From the NCBI GenBank assembly GCA_028700325.1, contig JAQVSV010000003.1, positions 1-62,071 on the forward strand: a DNA stretch of 62,071 nucleotides, in the 5' to 3' direction. The translations under genes were made by a program, and so were the position numbers. The stretch comes from Elusimicrobiaceae bacterium. Its GTDB lineage: Bacteria; Elusimicrobiota; Elusimicrobia; Elusimicrobiales; Elusimicrobiaceae. The notes under the pieces were generated by a model that had not been told where the DNA came from, searched no databases, and worked only from the letters and a program-made list of their open reading frames with translations. This document shows, piece by piece, positions 22,574-33,496 of this stretch (its first letter is position 1; each line of letters begins with the position of its first letter).

Positions 22574-23094
22574 GGATATGGTCACTGCACCCGGCCTATC
22601 TTGATCCTGCCGGGCTGGTCGCAGTCTGGCGGGAAGCCCTGCTTGCACGAAAAGTACTGGAAAACAAAACGTCCGGATACAGACATCACCCGCAGCTGGA
22701 CCGGTTTAAAACCTGCCGGTCACCCGCAAAAACGGCTGACCGGTATCTGCGGGCGTTATATCTGCACTCGCTGAGCCGGGGTTATCATTTCGATTCGGAA
22801 AAACTGTATGAAAGCAACCGTACGCGCGAAAAAATCTTCGTAACGGACGGTCAACTGGATTTCGAACTGAAACATCTGCTGCGCAAGCTCAGGGTGCGCT
22901 GTCCCGCCAGATGGCGCGAATTGCGCGGGCTGGAAAAAGCCTTGCCCCACCCGCTTTTCACCGTTGTGCCCGGCCCTGCCGAGCCATGGGAAAAAACACC
23001 CGGAAGAACGCGGCCTCGCCGCCGGAAACACCATAAAAACAGCTTAACCGGCCGGCAAAAAACAACCGTTCAGGCAACCCCTCCGATCCGATAA
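22570..23094 (+). CDS. Pyrimidine dimer DNA glycosylase family protein (Pyr_excise)
   Basis: 174 residues. The N-terminal MRIWSLHPAYLD, then GLVAVWREALLARKVL and GYRHHPQLDRF are hallmarks of the family that excises or binds UV-induced pyrimidine dimers. The central part (RYLRALYLHSLSRGYHFD) also fits. The last 35 residues form a basic Arg/Lys-rich tail that could bind DNA. It overlaps the stop of the large histidine kinase as ATGA, so translation is coupled. Repair activity in this branch is not proven for this sequence; the family call rests on recognised motifs. Confidence 0.8.
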
Positions 23095-23128
23095 CTGGGC
23101 GGCGCAGCTCCGCCTGAAAAACAACCGG

Positions 23129-24370
23129 TCAGGCGAAACAGGTGCCGTCCTGCGCGCGCAGCACGGTAACGGCGCGCAATATATTTTTTTCGGAGCAGTT
23201 TTTCAGGATGATTTTCTGGAAATTGCCGGCCACACCCAGCGCGGAACCGTCCGGTCGGCATTCCTCTACGGTCACCAGCTGACTGGTGCCCGCCAACGCG
23301 GCCGCAAACGCCTTTCTTAGCATACCGTCAAGCGCGCGCAATTCATCGGCCCGGCGTTTCAGTTCGGACGGAGCGTGCCCCTCAAGCGCGGCGGCTTCGG
23401 TGCCCGGCCTCGGCGAAAACCGGAATACATGCAGGCCGGAAAGTTGCAGCGCCTGCACGAATGCTTTTCCGGCCTCAAAATCCGGCGCGGTCTCGGCCGG
23501 ATAACCGGCTATCAAATCCGCGTAAATTCCCGGCTCGGCGAATGCCGAACGCAGCAGCGCCACCCGGCTGGCGTAAAAATCCGTGTCATAGCGGCGGCCC
23601 ATAGCCGCCAGCACGCGGTCGGTTCCGGCCTGAAGCGGAAGATGGAAATGCGCGCAGAATTTATCGGCTCCGGCGGCGCAGGCCGCGATAAAACGCGGCG
23701 TGATGTTTTTAGGCTCCAGGGACGACAGGCGCACCCGGAACCGCCCCTCCAGCGCAAAAACGGCCGTCAGTAAACCGTCCAGCTCCGCGCCGGTTTCCGG
23801 GCAGCGGTAATTGCCGACGTTAATGCCGGTCAGCACTATTTCGGGATACCCGGCCTCCACCAGACCGCGTATTTCGGCGACAGCGTCCGCCAGCGGCTTG
23901 GAATACATTACCGAACGCGCTTTCCACACTATGCAGTAGCGGCAGCCGTCGGAGCACCCGTCCTGGATTTTGACAAACGCGCGGGTATGGCCCAGATGTC
24001 CGGCGATCGTCCAGCGCCCGGCGTCGTCACCCGCGCAGGACCCGAGCAGCAGCGCGGAAATGTTTTTTTTATCCGCATTGCCGATCACTTCAGCCGACGG
24101 GATGACCTCGCGTATTCGCCGGCTGTGCATGGTGGCGTAGCACCCGGTCAGTATCAGCCGGGCGGAGGGATTTCTGCGCGCTATCCGGCGCGCCAGCCGC
24201 TCGACATCCCGGTCGGCTTCGCCTGTAACAGTGCAGGTATTAAGCAGGCACACGTCGGCACACTCGAACGTGCCGCACAATTCGCACCCTGCGGCCAGAA
24301 ATTTCTCGCTCAGATGCTGGCTCTCAACCTGATTGACCCGGCACCCGAAAGTTTTTATATAGATTTTCAT
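23129..24370 (-). CDS. mtaB: tRNA t6A37 methylthiotransferase MtaB-like radical SAM enzyme
   Basis: 413 residues of the MiaB/MtaB methylthiotransferase family. The N-terminal UPF0004 domain has TFGCRVNQ, NTCTVT and TGCYA, whose Cys hold the auxiliary iron-sulfur cluster. The radical SAM motif CSDGCRYC is near residue 139. The TCTVTGEAD form and length fit MtaB, which turns t6A37 of ANN-decoding tRNAs into ms2t6A. The C-terminal region is short, with TRAM-like residues EECRPDGSALG. It is the last gene of the heat-shock operon, a frequent place for mtaB after dnaJ and rsmE. Confidence 0.92.
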   Translation of the reverse strand: MKIYIKTFGCRVNQVESQHLSEKFLAAGCELCGTFECADVCLLNTCTVTGEADRDVERLARRIARRNPSARLILTGCYATMHSRRIREVIPSAEVIGNADKKNISALLLGSCAGDDAGRWTIAGHLGHTRAFVKIQDGCSDGCRYCIVWKARSVMYSKPLADAVAEIRGLVEAGYPEIVLTGINVGNYRCPETGAELDGLLTAVFALEGRFRVRLSSLEPKNITPRFIAACAAGADKFCAHFHLPLQAGTDRVLAAMGRRYDTDFYASRVALLRSAFAEPGIYADLIAGYPAETAPDFEAGKAFVQALQLSGLHVFRFSPRPGTEAAALEGHAPSELKRRADELRALDGMLRKAFAAALAGTSQLVTVEECRPDGSALGVAGNFQKIILKNCSEKNILRAVTVLRAQDGTCFA

Positions 24371-24424
24371 TCAGAGGATACCGCTCCCGCAAACCGGCGC
24401 GCCCGGCTTGACCGCGCGCTTTTG

Positions 24425-25141
24425 CTAAGCCGCGCACAATATGGCGCATGCGGCTGCGCAGGCGGTTTCGGCGCGCAGGGTATTGACGCCAAGGCTCACG
24501 GGAACCAGGCCGGCGCACACGGCGGTTTCCGTTTCGTCCGCAGTAAAACCGCCTTCCGGGCCTATGAAAACGGATACTCGCGCGCCGGCCAAAAACCCGA
24601 GCCTTTTCAGCCCGTCCGGCAAAGGCGCCGCATCCGCCGCAAGCAGGGCGATAAAACCGGGACTCGCGGCCCGCACAGCCTGCCCCAACTCCAGCGGCGC
24701 GCGCAACTCCGGGAGATCCGCCCGGCCGCACTGCTTGCAGGCCGCCAGCAGCGTTCTGCGCTAGGCCGCGGACTTGCTTTCAAACCGATCCGCTATCTTA
24801 TGCTCGCATCTGGCGGTAAGAACGGGCGTAAAAGAACAAACCCCGAACTGAGTGCAGGAATCAAGCAGTTCCTGCACCGCGTTTTTAGATACGGGCGCAA
24901 AATAAAGATCCACCAGCAAACGCGGACTCCTGACAGACAGCTCCCCGATAATCCTGCCGGTTAATTCACCGCGCCCGGTTTCGATAACCGCGGCGCGCCA
25001 TTTTTTCCCGCATCCGTCGAAAAGAGTCAGTTCCGCGCCTGGCGCAAGCCGCATAACCCGCACGGCGTGTTCCGCTTCCGGCCCTTTCAGCACGAAAACG
25101 CCGGACTCCAAATCCTGTCGTTCGATAAAATATTGCGGCAT
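24425..25141 (-). pseudogene. rsmE: 16S rRNA m3U1498 methyltransferase RsmE, interrupted by in-frame TAG
   Basis: Both halves of RsmE are present in one frame: an N-terminal PUA-like part (MPQYFIERQDL through VLTARCEH) and the C-terminal SPOUT part with FIGPEGGFTADE and LRAETA. They are split only by TAG at 24763-24761 (codon 127 of 238). By ungapped comparison with the family pattern W-x2-I/T-x3-A-x2-Q-x-G-R, the stop falls on a usually conserved Trp, so one TGG to TAG change explains it. The enzyme methylates U1498 of 16S rRNA. The rest shows no decay, so the break is recent, an assembly or consensus error, or is read through. ATG 25141 lies 12 bases after dnaJ. Confidence 0.88.
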
Positions 25142-25153
25142 ATCCGGCGCACT

Positions 25154-26254
25154 CTAGCCAAAAACTTTTTTCAGCAGACCGGGCCCGGAACCGGTGTCGA
25201 CGTTCATCGTCTGCGCCAGTTCCTTGAGCAGCTTTTTCTGTTTCTCGCTGATCGCGGCCGGCACGTCTATATTCGCCTGCACCAGCATATTCCCGCGCCG
25301 CCCGCTGCGCAGATGCGGCATCCCCCTGCCTTTCGAGGTGAAAACCGTGCCGTGCCGGGTGCCCGGCGGAATGCTGACGGCGACGGAACCGCCGTCTATG
25401 GACGGCACTTTGACCGTGCCGCCCAGCACCGCTTCAGGATAGGAAATGACGGCTTTATACACAAGATCGTCGCCCTGCCGCTCGAAATCCCTGTGCCGCG
25501 CGATCTCTATCTCCACATACAGATCGCCGTGCGACGCGCCTTTCTCGCCGGCGTTTCCGCCGCCGGACACGCGCAGGATCGTGCCGGAATCAACGCCCGG
25601 CGGAATCTTTATATTGGTTTTCGCCGCCGCGCGCACACGCCCCGCGCCGGAACAGGCGGGACAGGGTTTTTCAATAACGCTGCCAGAGCCTCCGCATTCG
25701 CCGCAGGTCTGCGCGAACGAAAAAAAGCCCTGCGAATAGGTGACCCGTCCGCTGCCGCGGCAGGCGCGGCAGGTTTTCCTGCCCGACCCGGACGCCGCGC
25801 CCGTTCCAAGACACGCGGAACAGGTGTCATGCCGGGCATATTCCACCGAACGCTCCGCGCCGTTGAAAGCCTCTTCAAGAGTCAGGCTGACGGAATGCTG
25901 CAGATCAGCGCCGCGCCGGGGGCCCTGCCGCCCGCCGCCTCCGCCAAAGATATCGCCGAACACGCTGCTGAAAATATCGCCGAAATCGGCCGCGCCGCCG
26001 GCTCCGAACCCGCCCGGCCCGCCGCTCAGGCCGGCATGCCCGTAATGGTCATACACTTCGCGTTTCTGCGGATCGGACAATACGCCGTACGCCTCGTTCA
26101 ACTGCTTGAATTTTTCCTCCGAAACGTGATCGCCGGGATTGCGGTCCGGATGGTATTTCATAGCCAGTTTACGGTACGCGGATTTCAGTTCCGGCGAATC
26201 GGCCTCTTTCGATACGCCAAGAACCTGATAGTAGTCTTCTTTGTTGTCTGACAT
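25154..26254 (-). CDS. dnaJ: Chaperone protein DnaJ
   Basis: 366 residues. The J domain has the HPD tripeptide that stimulates DnaK ATPase ([10 protein letters not shown], near residue 35). A Gly/Phe-rich linker follows (residues 78-110), then four CxxCxGxG-type zinc repeats ([32 protein letters not shown]) and the C-terminal substrate-binding domains. It delivers unfolded proteins to DnaK. It is transcribed from the hrcA promoter behind a small zinc-ribbon gene and before rsmE. Confidence 0.98.
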   Translation of the reverse strand: MSDNKEDYYQVLGVSKEADSPELKSAYRKLAMKYHPDRNPGDHVSEEKFKQLNEAYGVLSDPQKREVYDHYGHAGLSGGPGGFGAGGAADFGDIFSSVFGDIFGGGGGRQGPRRGADLQHSVSLTLEEAFNGAERSVEYARHDTCSACLGTGAASGSGRKTCRACRGSGRVTYSQGFFSFAQTCGECGGSGSVIEKPCPACSGAGRVRAAAKTNIKIPPGVDSGTILRVSGGGNAGEKGASHGDLYVEIEIARHRDFERQGDDLVYKAVISYPEAVLGGTVKVPSIDGGSVAVSIPPGTRHGTVFTSKGRGMPHLRSGRRGNMLVQANIDVPAAISEKQKKLLKELAQTMNVDTGSGPGLLKKVFG

Positions 26255-26302
26255 TAAATCCCTCTGCGCAGCCGCTTTCGCCCCGCGCTGCCACCATTAC
26301 CG

Positions 26303-26569
26303 CTAGTTTGCGTACCTGCGCGATTCCGCAAGAAACATGAACGGGTTAACGCTGGGAACCCGTTCCCGGCCCGAACCGCAATGCACACAGCCGATGGTAT
26401 AGCCGTCCGGCCCGTCGCTCATTAACAGAAACTCGCGGCCGGATATCGTTCCGCCGCAGAAAATACAGCGGATCCCCTCATGCAGCCTGCGCCGCCTGAG
26501 ATATCCGTCCCGTTCGCTTATCAGGTTAACTACCGCCTGAGAAAAAACCATTTTTTCCGTTGCAGTCAT
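26303..26569 (-). CDS. Small zinc-ribbon-like protein between dnaK and dnaJ
   Basis: 88 residues that I do not recognise as a named family. Two Cys pairs, CIFCGG (near residue 35) and CVHCGSG (near residue 61), are spaced like a zinc ribbon. The N-terminal 30 residues are helical and basic (RDGYLRRRRLHEG). GAGGAG lies eight bases before the ATG, so it is well translated. It lies inside the hrcA-grpE-dnaK-dnaJ operon, 53 bases after dnaK and 48 before dnaJ, and should be heat-induced with them. Its role is unknown; a co-chaperone or redox-sensing part is possible but speculative. Confidence 0.75.
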   Translation of the reverse strand: MTATEKMVFSQAVVNLISERDGYLRRRRLHEGIRCIFCGGTISGREFLLMSDGPDGYTIGCVHCGSGRERVPSVNPFMFLAESRRYAN

Positions 26570-26622
26570 GCCTGAAACTCCTCGCCCGCCCCGGCTTGAC
26601 GCGGGGCGGGCGGGTTTGAATT

Positions 26623-28491
26623 TTATTTCTTGTCTTCCACCACTTCAGCGTCCACCACGTCTTCCTTGCCGGCAGCCGCTCCGTCGCCCTGCTGCGCGGC
26701 CGCTTCCTCCGCGCCCGGACCCGCGGCGGACGCCTTGGCCTGCGCGTCTTTATAAATAATTTCACCAAGCTTCTGTGAAGCCGCAAGCGCGGCTTCGGTG
26801 TTTTTCTTGATGCTGTCAACGTCGTCGCCCTTGAGCGCTTCCTTGAGGTCGGCCAGCGCGCGGTCAATAGCGAGCCGGTCGTCCTGCGAGATTTTGTCGC
26901 CGTGTTCCTTGAGCGCTTTTTCGGTCTGGTAAAGCACTCCGTCAGCCTGATTCTTGGCCTCGACTTTCTCTTTGTATACACGGTCGCTTTCGGCGAATTC
27001 CTCGGCTTCCTTGATGTATTTCTTGATATCGTCGTCCTTGAGCTTGTTGGGCGCGGATATCGTTATATGCTGCTGCTTGCCGGTGCCCAGATCCTTGGCC
27101 GACACTTTCAGCAGGCCGTTAGCGTCAATATCAAAAGTGACCTCGATCTGCGGCACGCCGCGCGGCGCGGGCACAATGCCGTCGAGATCGAACTTTCCGA
27201 GCGACACATTGTCCACCGCCTTGGGCCGTTCGCCCTGCAGCACATGAATGGTGACCGCGGGCTGGTTATCGCTCGCGGTGGAATAAATCTGCGTCTTGCG
27301 CACGGGAATGGTGGTGTTGCGCTCGATCAGCCGCGTGGTCACTCCGCCCAGCGTTTCCAGACCCAGCGACAGAGGCGTGACGTCCAGCAGCAGCACATCC
27401 TTCACCTCGCCGGTGAGCACGCCCGCCTGAACCGCCGCGCCGACCGCCACGCATTCCATCGGGTCAATGCCGCGCTCTATAGGCCGGCCCACATGGGTTT
27501 CCACGAACTTCTGCACGACCGGCATCCGGGTAGGCCCGCCGACAAGAATGATCTTGTCAATCTGCGAAGCGCCTAGCTTGGCGTCCGACATAGCGATGTC
27601 TATGGACTTGCCGCACCGTTTGACGATATCGTCAACCAGCGATTCCAGTTTCGCGCGGGAAATTTTCAACTGCAGATGCTTCGGGCCGGACGCGTCCGCC
27701 GAAATGAACGGCAGGTTTATTTCCGTTTCCATCACGGTCGAAAGCTCTATCTTGGCCTTCTCTCCGGCTTCCTTGAGCCGCTGCTGCGCGGTCTGGTCGG
27801 AGCGCAGGTCAATGCCCGTGTTCTTTTTGAACTCGTCGCAGATAAAGGCGATTATCGCGTTGTCCATATCGGTGCCGCCGAGCTGCGTGTCGCCGGAAGT
27901 GGAAATAACGTCAAACGTGCCTTCCTTGCCCATCTCCATGACCGTCACGTCGAGCGTGCCGCCGCCCAGGTCGAACACCATCACTTTCTGTTCCTTGCCC
28001 GCCTTGTCAACGCCGTAAGCGAGCGCCGCCGCGGTCGGTTCGTTTACCAGCCGCACCACTTCCAGGCCCGCGATGGTGCCCGCGTCCTTGGTGGCCTGCC
28101 GCTGATTGTCGTTGAAATAGGCCGGCACCGTGATAACCGCCTTTTCCACCTTGTCGCCCAGAAACGCTTCCGCGTCCGCCTTGACCTTCTGCAGCAGAAA
28201 CGCCGACAGCTGCTGCGGCGTGAATTCTTTTCCGATAATGGAATATTTATGGGTGGTGCCCATTTTCCGCTTGAACGCGGTTACGGTTCCTTCAGGATTG
28301 GCCACCGCCTGCCGCCGCGCCGGCTCGCCCACCAGCATCTGCCCGTCGCGCGTAAACGCCACATACGAAGGAAACGCCTTGCCGCCCACCGAACTGCCTT
28401 CCGCCGACGGGATTATAGTGGCGTGTCCGCCTTCCATCACCGCCGCCGCCGTATTCGAAGTGCCGAGATCTATGCCTATTATTTTTGCCAT
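26623..28491 (-). CDS. dnaK: Chaperone protein DnaK (Hsp70)
   Basis: 622 residues. The nucleotide-binding domain starts [15 protein letters not shown] and has [13 protein letters not shown] and VGGPTRMP; the substrate-binding domain follows the linker [13 protein letters not shown], and the C-terminal lid ends in an Ala/Gly-rich tail and DAEVVEDKK. It binds exposed hydrophobic segments in an ATP cycle run by DnaJ and GrpE. TSN replaces the more common TTN near the N-terminus, which is also seen in some other bacteria. Confidence 0.98.
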   Translation of the reverse strand: MAKIIGIDLGTSNTAAAVMEGGHATIIPSAEGSSVGGKAFPSYVAFTRDGQMLVGEPARRQAVANPEGTVTAFKRKMGTTHKYSIIGKEFTPQQLSAFLLQKVKADAEAFLGDKVEKAVITVPAYFNDNQRQATKDAGTIAGLEVVRLVNEPTAAALAYGVDKAGKEQKVMVFDLGGGTLDVTVMEMGKEGTFDVISTSGDTQLGGTDMDNAIIAFICDEFKKNTGIDLRSDQTAQQRLKEAGEKAKIELSTVMETEINLPFISADASGPKHLQLKISRAKLESLVDDIVKRCGKSIDIAMSDAKLGASQIDKIILVGGPTRMPVVQKFVETHVGRPIERGIDPMECVAVGAAVQAGVLTGEVKDVLLLDVTPLSLGLETLGGVTTRLIERNTTIPVRKTQIYSTASDNQPAVTIHVLQGERPKAVDNVSLGKFDLDGIVPAPRGVPQIEVTFDIDANGLLKVSAKDLGTGKQQHITISAPNKLKDDDIKKYIKEAEEFAESDRVYKEKVEAKNQADGVLYQTEKALKEHGDKISQDDRLAIDRALADLKEALKGDDVDSIKKNTEAALAASQKLGEIIYKDAQAKASAAGPGAEEAAAQQGDGAAAGKEDVVDAEVVEDKK

Positions 28492-28524
28492 GCTTCCTCC
28501 TTATTTTTCCCTGCGCTGAAATTT

Positions 28525-29127
28525 TTACTCGCCTTCCGCCGGCGTTCCGGGCGCCGCCTGCGCTTTCTGCCGCGCGATGCTGACCCGCGCCGGCCGCAGC
28601 ACCTTGTCGCCGCAGATAAACCCTTTCTGCATCTCCGCGACCACATGCCCGTCGTTCTCCGAACCGCCTTCCACAACGCTGAGCACCTCGTGCTGCATGG
28701 GATTGTACGGCTGGCCCACGCAGTCCATCGGACGCACGTTGTGACTTTCAAAAACCTTTTCAAATTCCTTGAAAATCATGTCTATGCCGACCGCCAGCTC
28801 CCGCACCGCCGCTTCCGGCGGCTCGCCGCTCATAATTTTCTCAAGCTGGCACCGCGCCTGAAGCATCACGTCGTAAACCGGCAGCAGGCTGACCAGCATG
28901 TCGCGTTTGCCCCAGGCTATCAGCTCCGGCCTGTCCCGTTCGACACGTTTGCGGTAATTGTCAAATTCCGCCTTGAGGCGCAGCAATTGATCGTAGTAGT
29001 CCGGCGCGGCTTCCGCCGGACAGGCGGGCGCCTGCTGCCCGTCCTGCTGCAAGGCCTGCTCCTGCTGCGCCGCGTTCTGCGCCTCGGCCGCCTTTCCGTC
29101 GTGCTTATGTTGCTTGTGCTGTGTCAT
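28525..29127 (-). CDS. grpE: Nucleotide exchange factor GrpE
   Basis: 200 residues. The N-terminal 45 residues are Gln/Ala/His-rich and probably disordered; the long dimer helix follows with LLRLKAEFDNYRKRVERD, and the beta domain ends with GFICGDKVLRPARVSI, the usual GrpE C-terminus. It opens DnaK to release ADP. The ATG at 29127 directly follows the TAA of hrcA without a spacer, so translation is coupled. Confidence 0.97.
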   Translation of the reverse strand: MTQHKQHKHDGKAAEAQNAAQQEQALQQDGQQAPACPAEAAPDYYDQLLRLKAEFDNYRKRVERDRPELIAWGKRDMLVSLLPVYDVMLQARCQLEKIMSGEPPEAAVRELAVGIDMIFKEFEKVFESHNVRPMDCVGQPYNPMQHEVLSVVEGGSENDGHVVAEMQKGFICGDKVLRPARVSIARQKAQAAPGTPAEGE

Positions 29128-30255
29128 TTAAAAATCCTGTTCTCCGCCGGAGCTGCGTTCGCCGGCGCCGTCGTCGTTGAGCAGGCCGTCCCACTGGCTT
29201 ATGGTTTCCTCCATAAGCGAACCCATGAAATCCACCAGCGAAAGCATGCGGCCGTACTCCATATGCCGGGGGCCCAGAATGCCGATCATCCCGACCGGCT
29301 TGGAGCCCACGCGGCAGGTGCGGGTGACAAGGCTCATGTTATGCAGTTCTTTAATGTCATTCTCGCTGCCGATGGATACGCTGGCGCGGCGCAGCTTGTC
29401 GCATTCCAGCCCCTTGATGCGATCCTTGAGCATGGCAATGAAGCGCTGTTTTTCGTCCATGACGCTGAGCATTTCAAAAAACCCGTCGAACTCGGTTTCC
29501 TCAACCTCGCCCGCCAGCTGGCCCAGCCCTTCGATATGCAGTTCCTGCCCGCCCGACGACTGCCGCTCAACCGTTTCCAGAAACCGGCCGGCCAGATCGG
29601 CGGCGTCGCGCAGTTCGTCCCGGCCCGAGCGAAGATAATCCCACAGCACCCGCCGCGCCTGCCCTATCGGCAGGCCGGCAACCTGCTCGTTAAGAAATGC
29701 GGCCATCAGGCGCAGCCGCCGGGGCGAAAGATCAATATCCGTCTTCACCGGCCAATGCTTTACGGCGCCCGATTCCGACACCAGCAGCACCAGTATGCAG
29801 CCCGGCCCCATCGGCACGAAATCAATGCGCGCGATGCACTGCTCCCCGATGCCGGACGACAGCACAAAACCCGCCGAATGCGAAACCGCGGCCAGCAGTC
29901 TGGAGGTTTGCGCCATGATCCGGTCAATCTCGTCCATCTGGCTGTGATACTCGTTTTCTATGCGCCGGCGTTCTTCAAGCGCGAGCTTGCGCGCCTCGGA
30001 AAGATAATCAACGTAAAACCGGTACGCCTTGTCAGTCGGATAGCGCCCGCCGGATATGTGCGACTGGCTGAGATAGCCTTCCTCCTCCAGCTTTTTCATG
30101 ATGCCGCGCACCGTCGCGCTGGACACGCCCAGCCCGCACCGGCACGCCACCTGCTCCGACGCAACCGGCCGCCGGTGCTGCACAAAATCCTGTATCACCC
30201 AGCGCAGGATGCGCCGCTCGCGTTCAATGGCAATTTCAGGTTTCAAGACTCGCAT
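29128..30255 (-). CDS. hrcA: Heat-inducible transcription repressor HrcA
   Basis: 375 residues. An N-terminal winged helix (residues 1-75, with VSSATVRGIMKKLEEEGYLSQSH) is followed by a GAF-like domain and the C-terminal dimer region containing GMIGILGPRHMEYGRM, typical of HrcA. HrcA binds CIRCE with help from GroEL and shuts off the operon at normal temperature. AAGGA lies six bases before ATG 30255. It is the first gene of hrcA-grpE-dnaK-x-dnaJ-rsmE-mtaB and so controls its own synthesis. Confidence 0.97.
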   Translation of the reverse strand: MRVLKPEIAIERERRILRWVIQDFVQHRRPVASEQVACRCGLGVSSATVRGIMKKLEEEGYLSQSHISGGRYPTDKAYRFYVDYLSEARKLALEERRRIENEYHSQMDEIDRIMAQTSRLLAAVSHSAGFVLSSGIGEQCIARIDFVPMGPGCILVLLVSESGAVKHWPVKTDIDLSPRRLRLMAAFLNEQVAGLPIGQARRVLWDYLRSGRDELRDAADLAGRFLETVERQSSGGQELHIEGLGQLAGEVEETEFDGFFEMLSVMDEKQRFIAMLKDRIKGLECDKLRRASVSIGSENDIKELHNMSLVTRTCRVGSKPVGMIGILGPRHMEYGRMLSLVDFMGSLMEETISQWDGLLNDDGAGERSSGGEQDF

Positions 30256-30296
30256 CGCTATTCCTTATAGTAACGGAGATCCGCTTTCGCAGATAA

Positions 30297-30323
30297 TTAG
30301 CACTCTGCGTTTATGACTGCTAA
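30297..30323. promoter_or_regulatory. CIRCE operator for HrcA
   Basis: TTAGCACTC, nine bases, then GACTGCTAA. It matches the CIRCE consensus TTAGCACTC-N9-GAGTGCTAA at 17 of 18 positions. It lies at the transcription start of hrcA, just downstream of the -10 hexamer. Confidence 0.95.
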
Positions 30324-30324
30324 T

Positions 30325-30354
30325 ATTTTACACCTAAACGCGGATTTATGTCAA
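30325..30354 (-). promoter_or_regulatory. Sigma-70 promoter of the hrcA-dnaK operon
   Basis: On the minus strand, TTGACA (30354-30349), an 18-base spacer and TAAAAT (30330-30325). CIRCE begins two bases after the -10, so bound HrcA would block RNA polymerase. Confidence 0.88.
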
Positions 30355-30445
30355 CCACCGCTTAAACGGAATTCAAACTTTCCTCCACGGCAGCGCGATA
30401 TTTTTGTAGAATATGTAAAAGCGTTTCTGTTCTTTTTCAAATATT

Positions 30446-30868
30446 ATGGGTAAACGACGGCTGGCACGCGAGTTCTGTCTGCAGGCTTTATACCTGTCCG
30501 ATACCGGCAGGCTGACCAGAGAGGAAATAACCTCCGCTCTGGCGGAATCGTTCCGGCTTGACGCCCCGACCCGGGAATTTGCGGGGCTGCTGCTGGCGGG
30601 CACCATTGAAAACCTTCCCGAACTGGACCGGCTGATAACGGAATACGCGAAAAACTGGTCGCTGACGCGGATGTCCGCGGTGGACCGGAGCATACTGCGG
30701 ATGTCGGTTTATGAAATTGTGTACGGCGCGGGCACTCCCGTGCCCGCCATTATAGACGAAGCGATCGAGCTGGCAAAAAAATTCTCCACTGAAAATTCGG
30801 GGTCGTTCATCAACGGACTGCTCGACCGCATGAAAAACGAACGTATCAGGACCGCCGGCGGAAAATAA
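30446..30868 (+). CDS. nusB: Transcription antitermination protein NusB
   Basis: 140 residues, all-helical. RRLAREFCLQALY at the start and SAVDRSILRMSVYEIVY, then IDEAIELAKKFSTENSGSFINGLLD near the end are the NusB hallmarks. It binds boxA RNA with S10 (NusE) during antitermination of rRNA operons. TAGAAT at 30407-30412 is a likely -10, giving a leader of about 27 bases without a clear Shine-Dalgarno site. It is followed at once by ligA and is divergent from the heat-shock operon. Confidence 0.96.
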   Translation: MGKRRLAREFCLQALYLSDTGRLTREEITSALAESFRLDAPTREFAGLLLAGTIENLPELDRLITEYAKNWSLTRMSAVDRSILRMSVYEIVYGAGTPVPAIIDEAIELAKKFSTENSGSFINGLLDRMKNERIRTAGGK

Positions 30869-32944
<2,076 letters not shown>

Positions 32945-32961
32945 AAAAAGAGCCAATTAAT

Positions 32962-32990
32962 AAAGGCCGCCACAAGTGGCGGCCTTTTTT
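32962..32990 (+). terminator. ligA terminator
   Basis: AAAGGCCGCCAC pairs perfectly with GTGGCGGCCTTT around AA, followed by Ts; the A-rich left arm lets it work in both directions, also for the minus-strand lipoprotein gene. Confidence 0.92.
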
Positions 32991-33006
32991 GCCGGACACA
33001 AACCGG

Positions 33007-33417
33007 TTACAAACGCTGAATCGCCTGTAAATTTATGCTGCGGCCATCGGCGGCGTCCTCGATCCGCTGCAGCACGTCGCCATCCGGAAACGCAAACCCT
33101 TCTATTTCACGCAGATTCCAGAATATCGTGGTGCCTCTTGGCAGGGCATCCAGAACCTGCAGGAACCCGTCAACACCGGTTATGGATTTGTAGGTCGCGA
33201 TAATTTCGTCGAAAGAGCTTAGCCTGCTCGTGCCGGACACAAGAATAAAGTCCCACGCCTCTCCGGTTTTCCAGCTATAGAGTTCATATGTGCCCGGAGT
33301 GCGGCTTATCAGGCGGGTGGCATCCGCCTGCGTCATGCTTCGGGGCTGGGCGAATTCCCCGCCGCAACCCGCTGTAAACGCCATTGCGGCAAGTAAAAAA
33401 ATTGTAAATATTCTCAT
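33007..33417 (-). CDS. Small predicted lipoprotein, unknown function
   Basis: 136 residues from ATG 33417. The N-terminus MRIFTIFLLAAMAFTAGC is a signal peptide with lipobox TAGC (Cys18). The mature part has no family I recognise; it contains TPGTYELYSWKTGEAWDFILVSGT and an ending with FWNLREIEGFAFPDGD. The codons upstream to 33447 are open but would spoil the signal peptide. The start is seven bases from a -10 hexamer, so the mRNA may be leaderless. It is divergent from the hemerythrin gene. Confidence 0.75.
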   Translation of the reverse strand: MRIFTIFLLAAMAFTAGCGGEFAQPRSMTQADATRLISRTPGTYELYSWKTGEAWDFILVSGTSRLSSFDEIIATYKSITGVDGFLQVLDALPRGTTIFWNLREIEGFAFPDGDVLQRIEDAADGRSINLQAIQRL

Positions 33418-33424
33418 CGGGAAT

Positions 33425-33433
33425 ATGATACCA
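33425..33433 (-). promoter_or_regulatory. Extended -10 seven bases before lipoprotein gene
   Basis: The minus strand reads TGG-TATCAT, ending seven bases before ATG 33417, with no Shine-Dalgarno site. The signal peptide fixes the start codon. Confidence 0.6.
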
Positions 33434-33435
33434 TT

Positions 33436-33465
33436 TTGACAATCCATTTCAAAAAAGAATATGAT
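33436..33465 (+). promoter_or_regulatory. Sigma-70 promoter of hemerythrin gene
   Basis: TTGACA (33436-33441), 18-base spacer, TATGAT (33460-33465). It gives a leader of about 25 bases with CAGGAG before ATG 33497. Confidence 0.8.
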
Positions 33466-33496
33466 ATAGGCATTATCGGGGAGCCAGGAGCGCTTG

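Noticed and set aside
23062-23135. Near-repeat AACAACCG(T/G)TCAGGC and small hairpin between the glycosylase and mtaB genes
   Set aside because: Short, one mismatch, no T run; may be a weak terminator but could equally be chance.
24761-24763. TAG reassignment (for example pyrrolysine) to explain the rsmE stop
   Set aside because: TAG ends ahcY and other genes here, no suppressor tRNA is seen, and the stop falls on a usual Trp codon one base away from TGG.
27676-30270. 864-codon plus-strand open frame opposite dnaK, grpE and hrcA
   Set aside because: Antisense shadow of three clear genes in GC-rich DNA; the product is Arg/His-rich with no domain.
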